DNA of 64,000 bases from Acinetobacter amyesii (GTDB lineage Bacteria; Pseudomonadota; Gammaproteobacteria; Pseudomonadales; Moraxellaceae). Under the pieces are notes generated by a model. The model was not told the DNA's origin and made no database searches. It saw nothing but the letters and a program-made list of their open reading frames with translations. The translations under genes and the position numbers were made by a program. This document shows positions 52,923 through 62,322 of the stretch, in pieces. How positions within the stretch are numbered: the first letter of the stretch is position 1; the number at the start of each line of letters is the position of its first letter. The stretch lies in the NCBI RefSeq assembly GCF_002018365.1, contig NZ_MVKX01000002.1, positions 297,624 to 361,623 on the forward strand, given 5' to 3'.

Positions 52923-52951
52923 AAAAAAAAGCCCGCTTCGCGGGCTTTTTT
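52923..52951. terminator. Terminator of mpl
   Basis: Stem GCCCGC / GCGGGC, loop TTC, between A and T tracts; on the minus strand it follows the mpl stop by about 18 bases. Confidence 0.92.
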
Positions 52952-52968
52952 TATTTTATCTAGTGGGT

Positions 52969-54333
52969 TTAGGCTTTTAATGCACTGATCAGCTTCTGAT
53001 GTAAACCACCAAAACCGCCATTCGACATAATCACCACAGCATCGCCCTCGCCTGCCTCGCTTACGATGGTTTGGATGATGTCATCCAGTGAACGTGCCAC
53101 GATGGCTTTATTCGCAGCAGCTTCAATCACAGGTTGTAGATCCCAATCCAAACCTTCAGGTTGATACCAAATCACTTCATCCGCTAAGCGTGCAGAATGT
53201 GCAAGGCCATCTTTATGGCTACCCATGCGCATGGTATTAGAACGTGGCTCGATTACCGCCCAAAGCTTACGTTGACCTAGACGCTTACGCGCACCTTCTA
53301 ACGTGGTATCAATCGCCGTTGGGTGATGTGCAAAGTCGTCATAAACCTCAATGCCACGGACTGTGCCCAAAAGCTCCATACGACGTTTGACACCACCAAA
53401 GTTTGAAAGCGCTTCACACGCCATTTCAATCGAAACACCGACATGTTCAGCCGCAGCAATGGTTGCCAAAGCATTGGCTACACTGTGTTGCCCAGTCATA
53501 TTCCATTTGACTTCGCCTTTCACGACACCATGCTGAAGCACTTTGAAATGTGAACCGTCAGCAGACAATTGCTCTGCATACAGCTCAGATTTGTCATTGG
53601 CATCTAAAGATGTACGCACGACAGGTGTCCAGCAGCCCATTTCCAAGACTTCATCAATATTTGTCTCTGTGATGGGCGCAATGATACGGCCTTCACTTGG
53701 AATAGTACGCACTAGATGATGGAATTGCTTTTGAATCGCCGCCAAGTCATCGAAGATATCGGCATGGTCAAATTCAAGGTTATTTAAAATCGCTGTTTTA
53801 GGATGGTAATGCACAAACTTAGAACGTTTGTCGAAGAATGCCGAATCGTATTCATCGGCTTCTACACAGAAATATTGACCACCACCTAAGCGAGCGCTTT
53901 CACTGAAACCTAGCGGTACGCCGCCAATCAAGAAACCTGGGTTTAAACCCGCTTGATCGAGCACCCATGCCAGCATGGTTGTGGTTGTAGTCTTGCCATG
54001 CGTGCCTGCAACGCCTAAGACATGTTTGCCTTGTAGGACGTGATCTGCAAGGAACTGTGGGCCAGAAATATAAGGCAGGCCTTCGTTCAGCATGTATTCC
54101 ACAGCATCAATGCCACGTTTCATGGCATTGCCGACAATCACGAGATCTGGGTGTGGTTGAAGGTGGCTACGGTCATAGCCTTGCATTAAGGTAATGCCTG
54201 CATTTTCCAATTGAGTAGACATTGGTGGGTAAACGTTTTGGTCTGAACCCGTCACCTTATGTCCTAAATCACGCGCCAAGAGCGCCAATGAACCCATAAA
54301 GGTGCCACAAATACCCAAGATATGCAGATGCAT
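52969..54333 (-). CDS. mpl: UDP-N-acetylmuramate:L-Ala-gamma-D-Glu-meso-DAP ligase
   Basis: A 454-residue Mur ligase that re-attaches recycled murein tripeptide to UDP-MurNAc. It begins MHLHILGICGTFMGSLALLARDLGHKVTGSD (the Rossmann GxxGTFMG motif of Mpl), has the ATP loop GVAGTHGKTTTTTMLAWVLD, and EADEYDSAFFDKRSKFVHY and DDFAHHPTAI as MurC/Mpl family motifs. ATG at 54333 is chosen over the open frame to 54363. Confidence 0.95.
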   Translation of the reverse strand: MHLHILGICGTFMGSLALLARDLGHKVTGSDQNVYPPMSTQLENAGITLMQGYDRSHLQPHPDLVIVGNAMKRGIDAVEYMLNEGLPYISGPQFLADHVLQGKHVLGVAGTHGKTTTTTMLAWVLDQAGLNPGFLIGGVPLGFSESARLGGGQYFCVEADEYDSAFFDKRSKFVHYHPKTAILNNLEFDHADIFDDLAAIQKQFHHLVRTIPSEGRIIAPITETNIDEVLEMGCWTPVVRTSLDANDKSELYAEQLSADGSHFKVLQHGVVKGEVKWNMTGQHSVANALATIAAAEHVGVSIEMACEALSNFGGVKRRMELLGTVRGIEVYDDFAHHPTAIDTTLEGARKRLGQRKLWAVIEPRSNTMRMGSHKDGLAHSARLADEVIWYQPEGLDWDLQPVIEAAANKAIVARSLDDIIQTIVSEAGEGDAVVIMSNGGFGGLHQKLISALKA

Positions 54334-54607
54334 TCGTTCTAACTCCACTGCTTTTATCGACACATCACTTTGTTATTGTGGTGTTGTCATTATAGATTTG
54401 GTTGAAAAGGTTAATTTCATTTGAGAGCAACCATAGCAAGGGTCTTAGCGAAAAGATAGATTTTTTTGTATGAGATCGTGCAAAAAGATTGAGCTCGCAA
54501 CTGATCAAATGTACGCAATTTTCTTGAGGATAAAAACATGGAAAATAGGCGCGAAATCATGATGAAAAACGTACAATAAGCGCAATTTTTTGCGATCTTG
54601 ATTGCTT

Positions 54608-54946
54608 ATGTCACTTGCCCTGTTTTTATTGATTATTTCCAACTGTTTTATGACTTTGGCCTGGTATGGACATCTGAAATTTCTACATGATGCGCCGCTT
54701 TGGCAAGCGATTTTATTTGGATGGGCGATCGCGTTACTCGAATACAGTTTTATGATTCCAGCAACGCGACTGTTGGCTAAACATGGGTGGTCATTGGGTC
54801 AAATGAAAATCACACAAGAAGTCGTGACGCTATTGGTCTTTGTTCCATTTATGATTTTCCTTTTTAAACAACCCTTTAAGTTGGACTATTTGTGGGCAGG
54901 TTTATGCCTTTTTGGATGTGTCTATTTCGTATTTCGCAGTGCTTAA
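54608..54946 (+). CDS. DMT-superfamily small membrane protein (DUF486)
   Basis: A 112-residue protein with four membrane segments. The pattern SNCFMTLAWYGHLKF, then ILFGWAIALLEYSFMIPATRLL, QMKITQEVVTLLVFVPFMIFLF and YLWAGLCLFGCVYFVF matches DUF486. The start is ATG 54608; the TTG two codons earlier is also open. Function unknown; probably a small exporter-like protein. Confidence 0.85.
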   Translation: MSLALFLLIISNCFMTLAWYGHLKFLHDAPLWQAILFGWAIALLEYSFMIPATRLLAKHGWSLGQMKITQEVVTLLVFVPFMIFLFKQPFKLDYLWAGLCLFGCVYFVFRSA

Positions 54947-54971
54947 TTGATTCAATGTTGCATGGGGCTGA

Positions 54972-55421
54972 TCATTTAAGTGATGCATGTTTGCAGGCGT
55001 TTTTGAGGACTTTACTAAACTCACGGTCTCGTGGAGTGGGATCTTCATAGTCAAAGGCATAATCACTCTCACTGGTCAGTACAGTCATTTGACCGTCTGC
55101 TTCAAAGTTCATGAGTGCAAAACCATAGCTTTGGTCATCACAATACACACGATATTCTGAAATTGAATACATTTTATCGCGGCCATCATCTGCTTTATAA
55201 TAGCCTGTCATCTTGACCGGCTCACGTTCATCAATAATCGATTTGCCAGTGACTAAAAATTTTTCGTGGATGTAGCCATTACTCTTAATTTGGCCGTTAT
55301 AGCCTTTTTGTTTCTGTAAGAGGTTAAAGTCTTTTTCAAATTGGCTCGTATTGAGTTGAACGAGTTGGGCAAAACTCGGAGAGCTAAGGGCTAAAGTGAG
55401 TAGGATGAAGATCTGTTTCAT
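54972..55421 (-). CDS. Hypothetical exported protein
   Basis: A 149-residue protein with a signal peptide (MKQIFILLTLALSSPSFA, cleavage before QL). The mature part is acidic and strand-rich (GYYKADDGRDKMYSISEYRVYCDDQSYGFALMNFEADGQMTVLTSESD), with Cys in VYCDD and NACKH that could pair. No family recognised. Confidence 0.75.
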   Translation of the reverse strand: MKQIFILLTLALSSPSFAQLVQLNTSQFEKDFNLLQKQKGYNGQIKSNGYIHEKFLVTGKSIIDEREPVKMTGYYKADDGRDKMYSISEYRVYCDDQSYGFALMNFEADGQMTVLTSESDYAFDYEDPTPRDREFSKVLKNACKHASLK

Positions 55422-55636
55422 GTTTAAAGTGTCTTATAAATATTGATTTAATAAAAGTTTTTATAAAATTGAAAAAAATAAAAATATTTTCATCAAAATA
55501 TTATGGAGTTTTCTCTTTAAAGACAACCGTTAAATTTTATTGAGATGAATTTTCAGTCTATAATATGGGGCTCTTATTAAAGCTTGGCTCTAGTCGAGAT
55601 TTACTCTCTCTTACTTTAATCTCTGGAAACATTGCA

Positions 55637-56149
55637 ATGAATGCGGCCGCTTCACAAGACACTCCTCTCGTTGGAATTATCATGGGTTCTCAATCGGATT
55701 GGGCAACTCTAGAAAACACTGCCAATATGCTCAAACAGCTTGGCGTCCCATTTGAAGCGGAAGTTGTATCTGCACACCGAACTCCAGATCGATTATTCGA
55801 ATATGCTGAAACCGCACGTGATCGTGGTATTCAAGTGATTATTGCCGGTGCTGGCGGCGCAGCGCATTTGCCGGGCATGTGCGCAGCCAAGACTGACCTG
55901 CCTGTACTTGGCGTACCTGTGAAATCATCAATTTTAAACGGCGTGGATTCATTGCTGTCTATCGTGCAAATGCCTGCTGGCATTGCAGTCGGCACTTTGG
56001 CGATTGGCCCTGCAGGCGCAACCAATGCAGCCATCATGGCGGCGCAAATTTTAGGTTTGACGCGTCCTGAAATCGCAAAAAATGTTGCAGATTTCCGCGC
56101 TGCGCAAACCGATAAAGTGGCGAGTAAAAATATTCCGGGTCAAGCTTAA
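55637..56149 (+). CDS. purE: N5-carboxyaminoimidazole ribonucleotide mutase
   Basis: A 170-residue class I PurE. The active-site motifs [24 protein letters not shown] and [26 protein letters not shown] are complete. The ATG at 55637 (MNAAASQ) is preferred; 24 extra upstream codons look non-coding. It is 16 bases before purK, forming the usual purEK operon of purine synthesis. Confidence 0.97.
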   Translation: MNAAASQDTPLVGIIMGSQSDWATLENTANMLKQLGVPFEAEVVSAHRTPDRLFEYAETARDRGIQVIIAGAGGAAHLPGMCAAKTDLPVLGVPVKSSILNGVDSLLSIVQMPAGIAVGTLAIGPAGATNAAIMAAQILGLTRPEIAKNVADFRAAQTDKVASKNIPGQA

Positions 56150-56165
56150 TTAAGGGGCATTTCTC

Positions 56166-57287
56166 ATGGATAAAACCATTGGTATTTTTGGTGGTGGCCA
56201 GCTTGGTCGCATGATGGCACAAGCGGCATTGCCTTTAAACATTCAATGCACCTTCTTTGAAGCGAATACCGACTGCCCTTCTGCAGCCCTAGGTCCAGTG
56301 ATTTCGACCCAAGCTGAAAATGGCTTGCAGGATTTCATTCAGAGTGCAGATGTTTTCAGCTTAGAGTTTGAAAATACTCCGCTAGCAGATGTTGATGTGT
56401 TGACCAAAAACAAAGCATTGCACCCACCGCGTCAAGCTTTAGCGATTGCACAGCATCGTTTGTCCGAGAAAGCTTTGTTTGATGAATTAGCCATTCCTGT
56501 TGCACCCTATAAGGCCGTGACGTCTTTAGAGAGTTTGGAAGCCGCTGTTGCTGAACTGGGTTTACCCATCGTACTGAAAACATCGCGTGGCGGTTATGAC
56601 GGTAAAGGTCAATTTGTACTACGTAGCGCTGAGCAAATGGATCAAGCATGGGCTGAACTGGGCCCTGCTGGTGAATTGATTGCGGAAAGCTTTGTAACCT
56701 TCTCACGTGAAGTCTCAATTATTGCGGTGCGTGGTCAAGACGGTGATGTGAAAACATGGCCATTGGCGGAAAACCACCACCACAACGGTATTTTGTCGCA
56801 TTCAATTGTGCCTGCGCCAAACAGCGCAGACTTACAACCAGTTGCGCAAGACTACATTACTCGCCTGCTCAATCATTTGAATTATGTCGGTGTTTTGACG
56901 CTTGAACTGTTTGTGACGGATAAAGGCTTATATGCCAATGAGATGGCGCCACGTGTGCATAACTCTGGGCATTGGTCGATTGAAGGTGCAGTGTGTTCAC
57001 AGTTTGAAAACCACATTCGTGCTGTAGCAGGTTTGCCTTTGGGTTCGACTGAAGTTGTTCGTCCAACAGTCATGGTGAACATCATTGGTCAACATCCGAA
57101 ATCTGAAGATGTATTGGCACTGAATGGCGCGCATTTGCATCTTTATAACAAAACAGAGCGTGAAGGTCGCAAAATCGGTCACATCACTTTAATGCCGAAC
57201 GATACCGCTGAATTAACAGCTTTATGTCGTGCTTTGGCGAAAATTTTGCCGAATCCATTGGCACTTAGCGAAGATATGACCATTTAA
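56166..57287 (+). CDS. purK: N5-carboxyaminoimidazole ribonucleotide synthase
   Basis: A 373-residue ATP-grasp ligase. It starts IGIFGGGQLGRMMAQAAL, the family's nucleotide fold, and includes LKTSRGGYDGKGQFVL (ATP-grasp loop), YANEMAPRVHNSGHWSIEGA and IIGQHP. Translated with purE. ATG follows TAAGGGGCATTTCTC. Confidence 0.97.
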   Translation: MDKTIGIFGGGQLGRMMAQAALPLNIQCTFFEANTDCPSAALGPVISTQAENGLQDFIQSADVFSLEFENTPLADVDVLTKNKALHPPRQALAIAQHRLSEKALFDELAIPVAPYKAVTSLESLEAAVAELGLPIVLKTSRGGYDGKGQFVLRSAEQMDQAWAELGPAGELIAESFVTFSREVSIIAVRGQDGDVKTWPLAENHHHNGILSHSIVPAPNSADLQPVAQDYITRLLNHLNYVGVLTLELFVTDKGLYANEMAPRVHNSGHWSIEGAVCSQFENHIRAVAGLPLGSTEVVRPTVMVNIIGQHPKSEDVLALNGAHLHLYNKTEREGRKIGHITLMPNDTAELTALCRALAKILPNPLALSEDMTI

Positions 57288-57304
57288 ACCTGAGTTTGAA
57301 TGAT

Positions 57305-57338
57305 AAAAAAGCGGTCATGCACATGGCCGCTTTTTTTA
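57305..57338 (+). terminator. Terminator of purEK
   Basis: Stem AAAGCGGTCATG / CATGGCCGCTTT (one mismatch-like G-T) with a two-base loop and seven Ts. Confidence 0.88.
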
Positions 57339-57479
57339 TTGCTGTAGTTCGGGCATCATTGCGCCTCTTTGCAAAATCACACCGTTTATCGGTGAAACGA
57401 TAAGAAACTATTGATCATAAAGTGTTCGTTCGTTTATAAATATTCTGCGCGAATCTTCGTATGGTTTTTTGTGTATCAA

Positions 57480-58010
57480 TGGCCTGCAATGTGTGTGAAT
57501 CAAAATCAAAAATAACCAATGCGTTTTGAATTCAAACTGTGTTTTTAAATTTAAACTATGAATTTGAATTCAAAAAATCCTATGCCGAAAACAATGAATT
57601 CAAAGTTTATGAATTTAAATTTGAAAAAATGAATTTATTTCGCTGTGTTTAAATTTAAAAAATTTGAATTTAAAAGTTGCCCAGCCTTATTGGATCTGTA
57701 GAAAGTGTTTTTAAAATCTATAATATTTTGATTATTAACAATAAAAATTAATTGTCACGCTATTTTGAATTTGTGGATAACTTTTTCTGCATGCAGTTTA
57801 TTTTTAAATTTAAAAGTTTTGAATTTAAATTTAAACCGCTGTTTGGTTTGTGGTGAATTTAAAATTGGGTTGTGGATAACTGCTTTTGAATTTAAATTTC
57901 AAAAATGAATTTAAATAAGTAGAAATTATGAATTTAAATTTACGTTTTGAACCTTTAACTTTTGCTTTGAGCTGCTATTGTTAAAGCAACAATTTAAATT
58001 CAAAAAAAGA
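57480..58010. repeat. Array of AAATTTAAATT elements with DnaA boxes (origin-like region C)
   Basis: Gene-free and extremely AT-rich. About ten copies of a GAATTTAAATTTRAA-type element lie at 57542-57575, 57611-57625, 57648-57676, 57801-57837, 57855-57864, 57888-57919, 57930-57941 and 57991-58005. Two perfect DnaA boxes (TGTGGATAA) lie at 57772-57780 and 57871-57879. The same elements occur in oriC and in 24.9-25.25 kb. It sits directly upstream of the lytic transglycosylase gene. Confidence 0.75.
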
Positions 58011-58018
58011 TCAAGGGT

Positions 58019-59305
58019 ATGAAGCATCACTTAGGATTTGTTTTCGGGACTGCTTTTTTGGCAATAACTCAGGCAAATGCCGAGTTGATTATTAATGGTC
58101 AGTCTGTCAATGCGTCGAGCATGCCTGCAACAAGCAGCATTTCACCACAAAATAACTTTCAAGGCTGTTTAGCCAATTTGCGCTCGCAAGCAATGAATGC
58201 TGGTGTGAGTGCGTCAACTTATGATCGCTATACACAAAATTTAACACCTGATTATTCTGTGATTGAAAAGCTTAACTATCAGCCTGAGTTTTCAACATCG
58301 ATTTGGGACTATTTGTCAGGACTGGTGGATGAAGAGCGTGTACAACTGGGTCGGCAGAAATTGGCGCAGCATCGTGATGTTTTAAACCGTGTCGCAGCGG
58401 CTTATGGTGTACCTGCTGAAACTGTGGTCGCGGTTTGGGGTGTGGAGAGTAATTTTGGTGATATTGCGGGTAGCTATCCTTTATTGCAGTCATTGGGCAC
58501 TTTAAGTTGTGAAGGGCGCCGCCAAAGCTATTTCCGTGGTGAGTTTTTTGCTGCCATGCGGATTCTGCAGCGTGGTGATTTAAATGAATCACAATTGAAA
58601 GGTTCGTGGGCAGGTGCATTTGGTCATACCCAATTTATGCCGAGTACCTATGAAGAACTGGCCGTGGATTTTGATGGTGATGGCCGCCGTGATTTGGTGT
58701 CGAGTACCACGGATGCGCTGGCATCTACGGCCAACTTCCTGAAAAAGCGTGGTTGGCAAACTGCTCAGCCGTGGGGTTTTGAAGTAAAAATTCCAGAAGG
58801 AATGTCGATCAGTGGTGAAAGTCGGCGTAATAAAAAGTCATTAGATAGCTGGATGAATCGTGGTTTGCAGCGTGCCGATGGCACGCCGTTAATTCAAGGT
58901 AACCTTTCTGGATCGAGCCAAGCTGGATTAATGGCACCGGCTGGGGCAAGTGGGCCTGTATTCTTGGTGTTTAAAAATTTCGATGCAATCTACAGCTACA
59001 ATGCGGCAGAGAGTTATGCATTAGCGATTGCGCATTTATCCGATCGCTTACAAGGCAAGGGTGGCTTTAGTACGACATGGCCAACCGATGATCCTGGCAC
59101 TTCACGTGCGGAACGACGTGAGATTCAACAATTTTTACTTAACCGTGGCTATGACATTGGTAAAGTGGATGGATTAATTGGAGATAAAACCCGTCAAGCC
59201 ATTCGACAAGAGCAAAATCGACTGGGTTTAAGCCCAACAGGTCGGGCGGGACAGCAGATTTTACAGGCTTTCCGTAATGAACATGCCAAGGCAATGATGA
59301 ATTAA
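58019..59305 (+). CDS. Lytic murein transglycosylase (MltB family) with peptidoglycan-binding domain
   Basis: A 428-residue exported enzyme; signal peptide to about residue 21 (ITQANA). The family-3 catalytic domain (about 45-340) has the catalytic Glu in VWGVESNFGDIAGSYPLLQSLGT, then SWAGAFGHTQFMPSTYEELAVDFDGDGRRDLV. A C-terminal PG_binding_1 repeat follows (about 365-420: IQQFLLNRGYDIGKVDGLIGDKTRQAIRQEQ). It cleaves glycan strands to anhydro-MurNAc products, which anmK, the next convergent gene, recycles. Unlike E. coli MltB there is no lipobox. Confidence 0.93.
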   Translation: MKHHLGFVFGTAFLAITQANAELIINGQSVNASSMPATSSISPQNNFQGCLANLRSQAMNAGVSASTYDRYTQNLTPDYSVIEKLNYQPEFSTSIWDYLSGLVDEERVQLGRQKLAQHRDVLNRVAAAYGVPAETVVAVWGVESNFGDIAGSYPLLQSLGTLSCEGRRQSYFRGEFFAAMRILQRGDLNESQLKGSWAGAFGHTQFMPSTYEELAVDFDGDGRRDLVSSTTDALASTANFLKKRGWQTAQPWGFEVKIPEGMSISGESRRNKKSLDSWMNRGLQRADGTPLIQGNLSGSSQAGLMAPAGASGPVFLVFKNFDAIYSYNAAESYALAIAHLSDRLQGKGGFSTTWPTDDPGTSRAERREIQQFLLNRGYDIGKVDGLIGDKTRQAIRQEQNRLGLSPTGRAGQQILQAFRNEHAKAMMN

Positions 59306-59358
59306 GTTTGAGCTATGCTTTTATATAGTAGTTAATCTATATAAAAGCGTGTCTATAT

Positions 59359-59388
59359 AAAAAAGGTCTGCAATTGCAGACCTTTTTT
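59359..59388. terminator. Bidirectional terminator (transglycosylase / anmK)
   Basis: Perfect stem AAAAAAGGTCTGC / GCAGACCTTTTTT with loop AATT, between convergent genes. Confidence 0.95.
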
Positions 59389-59403
59389 ATATGTTTTTGA
59401 CTC

Positions 59404-60531
59404 TTAAACCGCAGTGATTGTACCTAAGATACGATAGCCAGCAGCACCCGTCACACTTGGTAAATTTGCACTGAGCTGATTGACAAAGCGCATCGCTAAC
59501 CATGCAAAGGCTGTCGCTTCCACCCAAGTTGGGCTTAAGCCTAAATCTGCGGTACTTTGCACCGTCCATTCATGTTTGCGTAGACGCCAACGCAGTTGCT
59601 CTAAAAGGTGCGAATTGTATGCACCACCACCACAGACATAGACTTCACCAGTATCCATATCAGAACGATAAATGGCTTTTTTAATGGCACGTGTGGTGAG
59701 TTTCATTAAGGTTGCTTGAATGTTTTCTGGCGTATCTTCGAGTTCGTCATATTCGAGATCTCCACGCCAATCGAGAATCTGTTCATCTAACCATTCAAGA
59801 TTGAAGTCTTCACGGCCTGTGCTTTTTGGCGGTTCTTTAGAGAAAAACTCATGAGCTTGTAAGCGGTCGAGCAGGCTGCGAATGGGCTGACCATAAGCCG
59901 CCCAGTTGCCATTTTCATCATACGGCTGACCAGTATAACGTTCACACCACGCATCCATTAAAATGTTGGCAGGGCCTGTATCAAAGCCATAGACATCTTC
60001 AGGTTTGCCTGCAGGTAACATACTGACATTGGCAATGCCGCCCAAGTTTAAAATCACACGGTGAATGGTGTCATGTTGGAAAAGCGCTTGATGGAACGCA
60101 GGAACTAACGGTGCGCCTTGACCGCCCGCAGCCATATCACGGCGGCGGAAGTCTGAAATCACAGGGATTTTAGTGAGTTCGGTAATAATATTGGGGTCGC
60201 CAATTTGCAGGGTAAAACCATGTTCAGGACGGTGGCGGATGGTTTGTCCATGTGAGCCAATCGCCTTGATTTGGCTACGATCTAGCTGATTTTTCTCGAT
60301 CAATTCATTGATGCCATGACCGATCATTTGAGCTAATGCAACGTCGGCCTTACCCATACGATCAATTTCGTTATCATCAGGCAAGGTGAGTGCCATCAGT
60401 TCATCACGAAGGTCTGGGTCAAAGGGAAGTGTGAGCGTCGCATGAATCTCTAAAGGATCAAAAGAAGCAGCAACAATATCGACACCATCCATGCTCGTGC
60501 CGGTCATTACCCCAATGTAGATCGCTGTCAT
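59404..60531 (-). CDS. anmK: Anhydro-N-acetylmuramic acid kinase
   Basis: A 375-residue kinase that opens and phosphorylates anhydro-MurNAc in murein recycling. It begins IYIGVMTGTSMDGVDIVAASF, the ATP-binding part, and includes AIGSHGQTIRHRPE, ISDFRRRDMAAGGQGAPLVPAFH and FDTGPANILMDAW. ATG at 60531 is chosen over the open frame to 60582. Together with mpl at 53 kb and the transglycosylase next door, it belongs to the cell-wall recycling route. Confidence 0.95.
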   Translation of the reverse strand: MTAIYIGVMTGTSMDGVDIVAASFDPLEIHATLTLPFDPDLRDELMALTLPDDNEIDRMGKADVALAQMIGHGINELIEKNQLDRSQIKAIGSHGQTIRHRPEHGFTLQIGDPNIITELTKIPVISDFRRRDMAAGGQGAPLVPAFHQALFQHDTIHRVILNLGGIANVSMLPAGKPEDVYGFDTGPANILMDAWCERYTGQPYDENGNWAAYGQPIRSLLDRLQAHEFFSKEPPKSTGREDFNLEWLDEQILDWRGDLEYDELEDTPENIQATLMKLTTRAIKKAIYRSDMDTGEVYVCGGGAYNSHLLEQLRWRLRKHEWTVQSTADLGLSPTWVEATAFAWLAMRFVNQLSANLPSVTGAAGYRILGTITAV

Positions 60532-60612
60532 GATGATTCTTAAGCCTGCAATGTGCTGAAAAAGTGTTAGTATATCGCACAAATTGTATAACTGATCTAT
60601 TTGGATTTTGTG

Positions 60613-61827
60613 ATGTCAAATTTCCTGCCGGCTGAAGAACAACTTGCCCTCATCCAACGAGGCACACATGAGATTATTTCTGAAGAAGATCTTCTTAAGA
60701 AATTAAAGCAGAATCGCCCATTAAAAATTAAAGCGGGTTTTGACCCGACTGCACCTGATTTACATTTAGGTCATACGGTTCTGATTAATAAATTAAAAGT
60801 TTTCCAAGATTTAGGTCATGAAGTTTACTTCCTGATTGGTGACTATACAGCCATGATCGGTGACCCAACGGGTAAGAGCGCTACGCGTCCACCATTGTCA
60901 CGTGAAAAAGTTTTAGAAAATGCTAAAACTTATCAAGAACAAGTATTTAAGATTCTTGACCCTGCGAAAACTAAAGTTGTGTTTAACTCAGAGTGGTTTG
61001 GTCAAAAAACTGCTGCTGACTTGATTCAGTTGGCTTCACAGCAAACTGTGGCACGTATGTTGGAACGTGATGACTTCACTAAACGTTATAACAGCCATCA
61101 ACCAATTGCGATTCACGAGTTTTTATATCCATTGGTGCAAGGTTATGACTCAGTTGCGCTAGAAGCGGATGTAGAGTTGGGTGGTACAGACCAAACCTTT
61201 AACTTGCTGATGGGTCGTACATTACAAAGCCGTTATGACCAAGAGTCTCAAGTGTGCATTACTGTGCCAATTCTTGAAGGTTTAGACGGCGTAAATAAAA
61301 TGTCTAAATCTTTGGGTAACTATATTGCTGTATTTGATGCACCGGGTGCGATGTACCAAAAAGTGCTTTCAATGCCAGATGATTTGATCGAACGTTACTT
61401 TGACTTGTTAAGCTTTAAATCGATTGAAGAAATTCAACAGTTGCTTAAAGAAGTGGCTGAAGGCCGTAATCCACAAGAAGTGAAGAAAATTCTTGCACTT
61501 GAATTGGTTGAGCGTTTCCATGGCGCAGAAGCTGCGGCAAATGCGCACAAAGGTGCAGGCAACTTGATTACTGAAGGTGAACTTCCAGAAGGTACACCAG
61601 AAGTGACTATTTCTCGTGGCGCATTTGGTGGTGAGATTTTCATTACTTCTATTTTGCGTGAAGCGGGTTTGACTAAAAATGCAGCTCAAGCAAAAGATGC
61701 AATTGGTCGTGGTGCAGTGAAAGTGGATTGGGAAGTGGTTGATGCGGGTTATGCTGTGTCAGAAAACAAAACTTTGATCATCCAAGCGAGCAAAAAAGCG
61801 ATCGCAAAAGTAACTTTTACCGACTAA
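60613..61827 (+). CDS. tyrS: Tyrosyl-tRNA synthetase
   Basis: A 404-residue class I synthetase. The HIGH-type motif is [16 protein letters not shown] (HLGH), KMSKS is in [14 protein letters not shown], and the tyrosine-binding part is [16 protein letters not shown]. The C-terminal S4-like RNA-binding domain ends at AKVTF. ATG at 60613 is preferred over the TTG at 60601. It is divergent from anmK. Confidence 0.97.
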   Translation: MSNFLPAEEQLALIQRGTHEIISEEDLLKKLKQNRPLKIKAGFDPTAPDLHLGHTVLINKLKVFQDLGHEVYFLIGDYTAMIGDPTGKSATRPPLSREKVLENAKTYQEQVFKILDPAKTKVVFNSEWFGQKTAADLIQLASQQTVARMLERDDFTKRYNSHQPIAIHEFLYPLVQGYDSVALEADVELGGTDQTFNLLMGRTLQSRYDQESQVCITVPILEGLDGVNKMSKSLGNYIAVFDAPGAMYQKVLSMPDDLIERYFDLLSFKSIEEIQQLLKEVAEGRNPQEVKKILALELVERFHGAEAAANAHKGAGNLITEGELPEGTPEVTISRGAFGGEIFITSILREAGLTKNAAQAKDAIGRGAVKVDWEVVDAGYAVSENKTLIIQASKKAIAKVTFTD

Positions 61828-61862
61828 TAAATTCTTGAATTTTTAGTTAAGTTATTGAATTA

Positions 61863-61889
61863 AAAGCAGGCTTCGGCCTGCTTTTTTTT
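61863..61889 (+). terminator. Terminator of tyrS
   Basis: Stem AGCAGGC / GCCTGCT with TTCG loop followed by eight Ts. Confidence 0.92.
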
Positions 61890-61970
61890 ACCAATTAATA
61901 TATTAATAATATAAATAAGCAAATTCAAAAAAAACCTTATAAAAACAACACTTAAATTTTGCCAAATGTG

Positions 61971-62091
61971 TTGCATTTCTTGAATTTTATGTATAAGATT
62001 TATTCATCTAGAGAGATATATATACCATCTAGAGGGTACATAACGATAACTCCACTTTTTATAAGTCTCTTCCCCAAGGGACTCTTTTTTT
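61971..62091 (+). ncRNA. Candidate small RNA downstream of tyrS
   Basis: Promoter-like TTGCAT (61971-61976), 17-bp spacer, TAAGAT (61994-61999), so a start near 62006. About 58 nt later comes a terminator-like hairpin AGTCTCTT / AAGGGACT with loop CCCC (62064-62083) and a run of Ts. The body has no open frame of note. No known family recognised. Confidence 0.45.
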
Positions 62092-62150
62092 AGTGAGTTA
62101 ACAAATAACTATAATAACTACACGATGGATCGACTAAAGATTCAATTCTA

Positions 62151-62185
62151 AGGGAAAGATTTTGGGAGAGATCTTTCCCTTTTTT
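62151..62185 (+). terminator. Second orphan terminator downstream of tyrS
   Basis: Stem AGGGAAAGAT / ATCTTTCCCT with a 10-base loop followed by six Ts. No gene precedes it after 62091 except a tiny frame MDRLKIQF (62124-62150), which may be chance. A TATAAT at 62110-62115 could start a second very short RNA. Confidence 0.7.
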
Positions 62186-62255
62186 ATTTGTAAAATTGAG
62201 CTATTCCTTTCAAAAAGCACATTCATTTCTGTATTAAAGATTTTAATCGCGCCAG

Positions 62256-62282
62256 AAAAAAAGCCCGATTCAATCGAGCTTT
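62256..62282 (-). terminator. Terminator of the YitT-like gene
   Basis: Stem AAAGCTCGAT / ATCGGGCTTT (one G-U) with loop TGA and a T tract on the minus strand. Confidence 0.85.
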
Positions 62283-62322
62283 AAAATGTCTCTACTCAGA
62301 CAAATGTTCATGGAGTTTTATT

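Noticed and set aside
57480..58010. Plasmid-type iterons or a CRISPR array
   Set aside because: The elements are degenerate, irregularly spaced and without unique spacers of constant length; no rep or cas gene is near.
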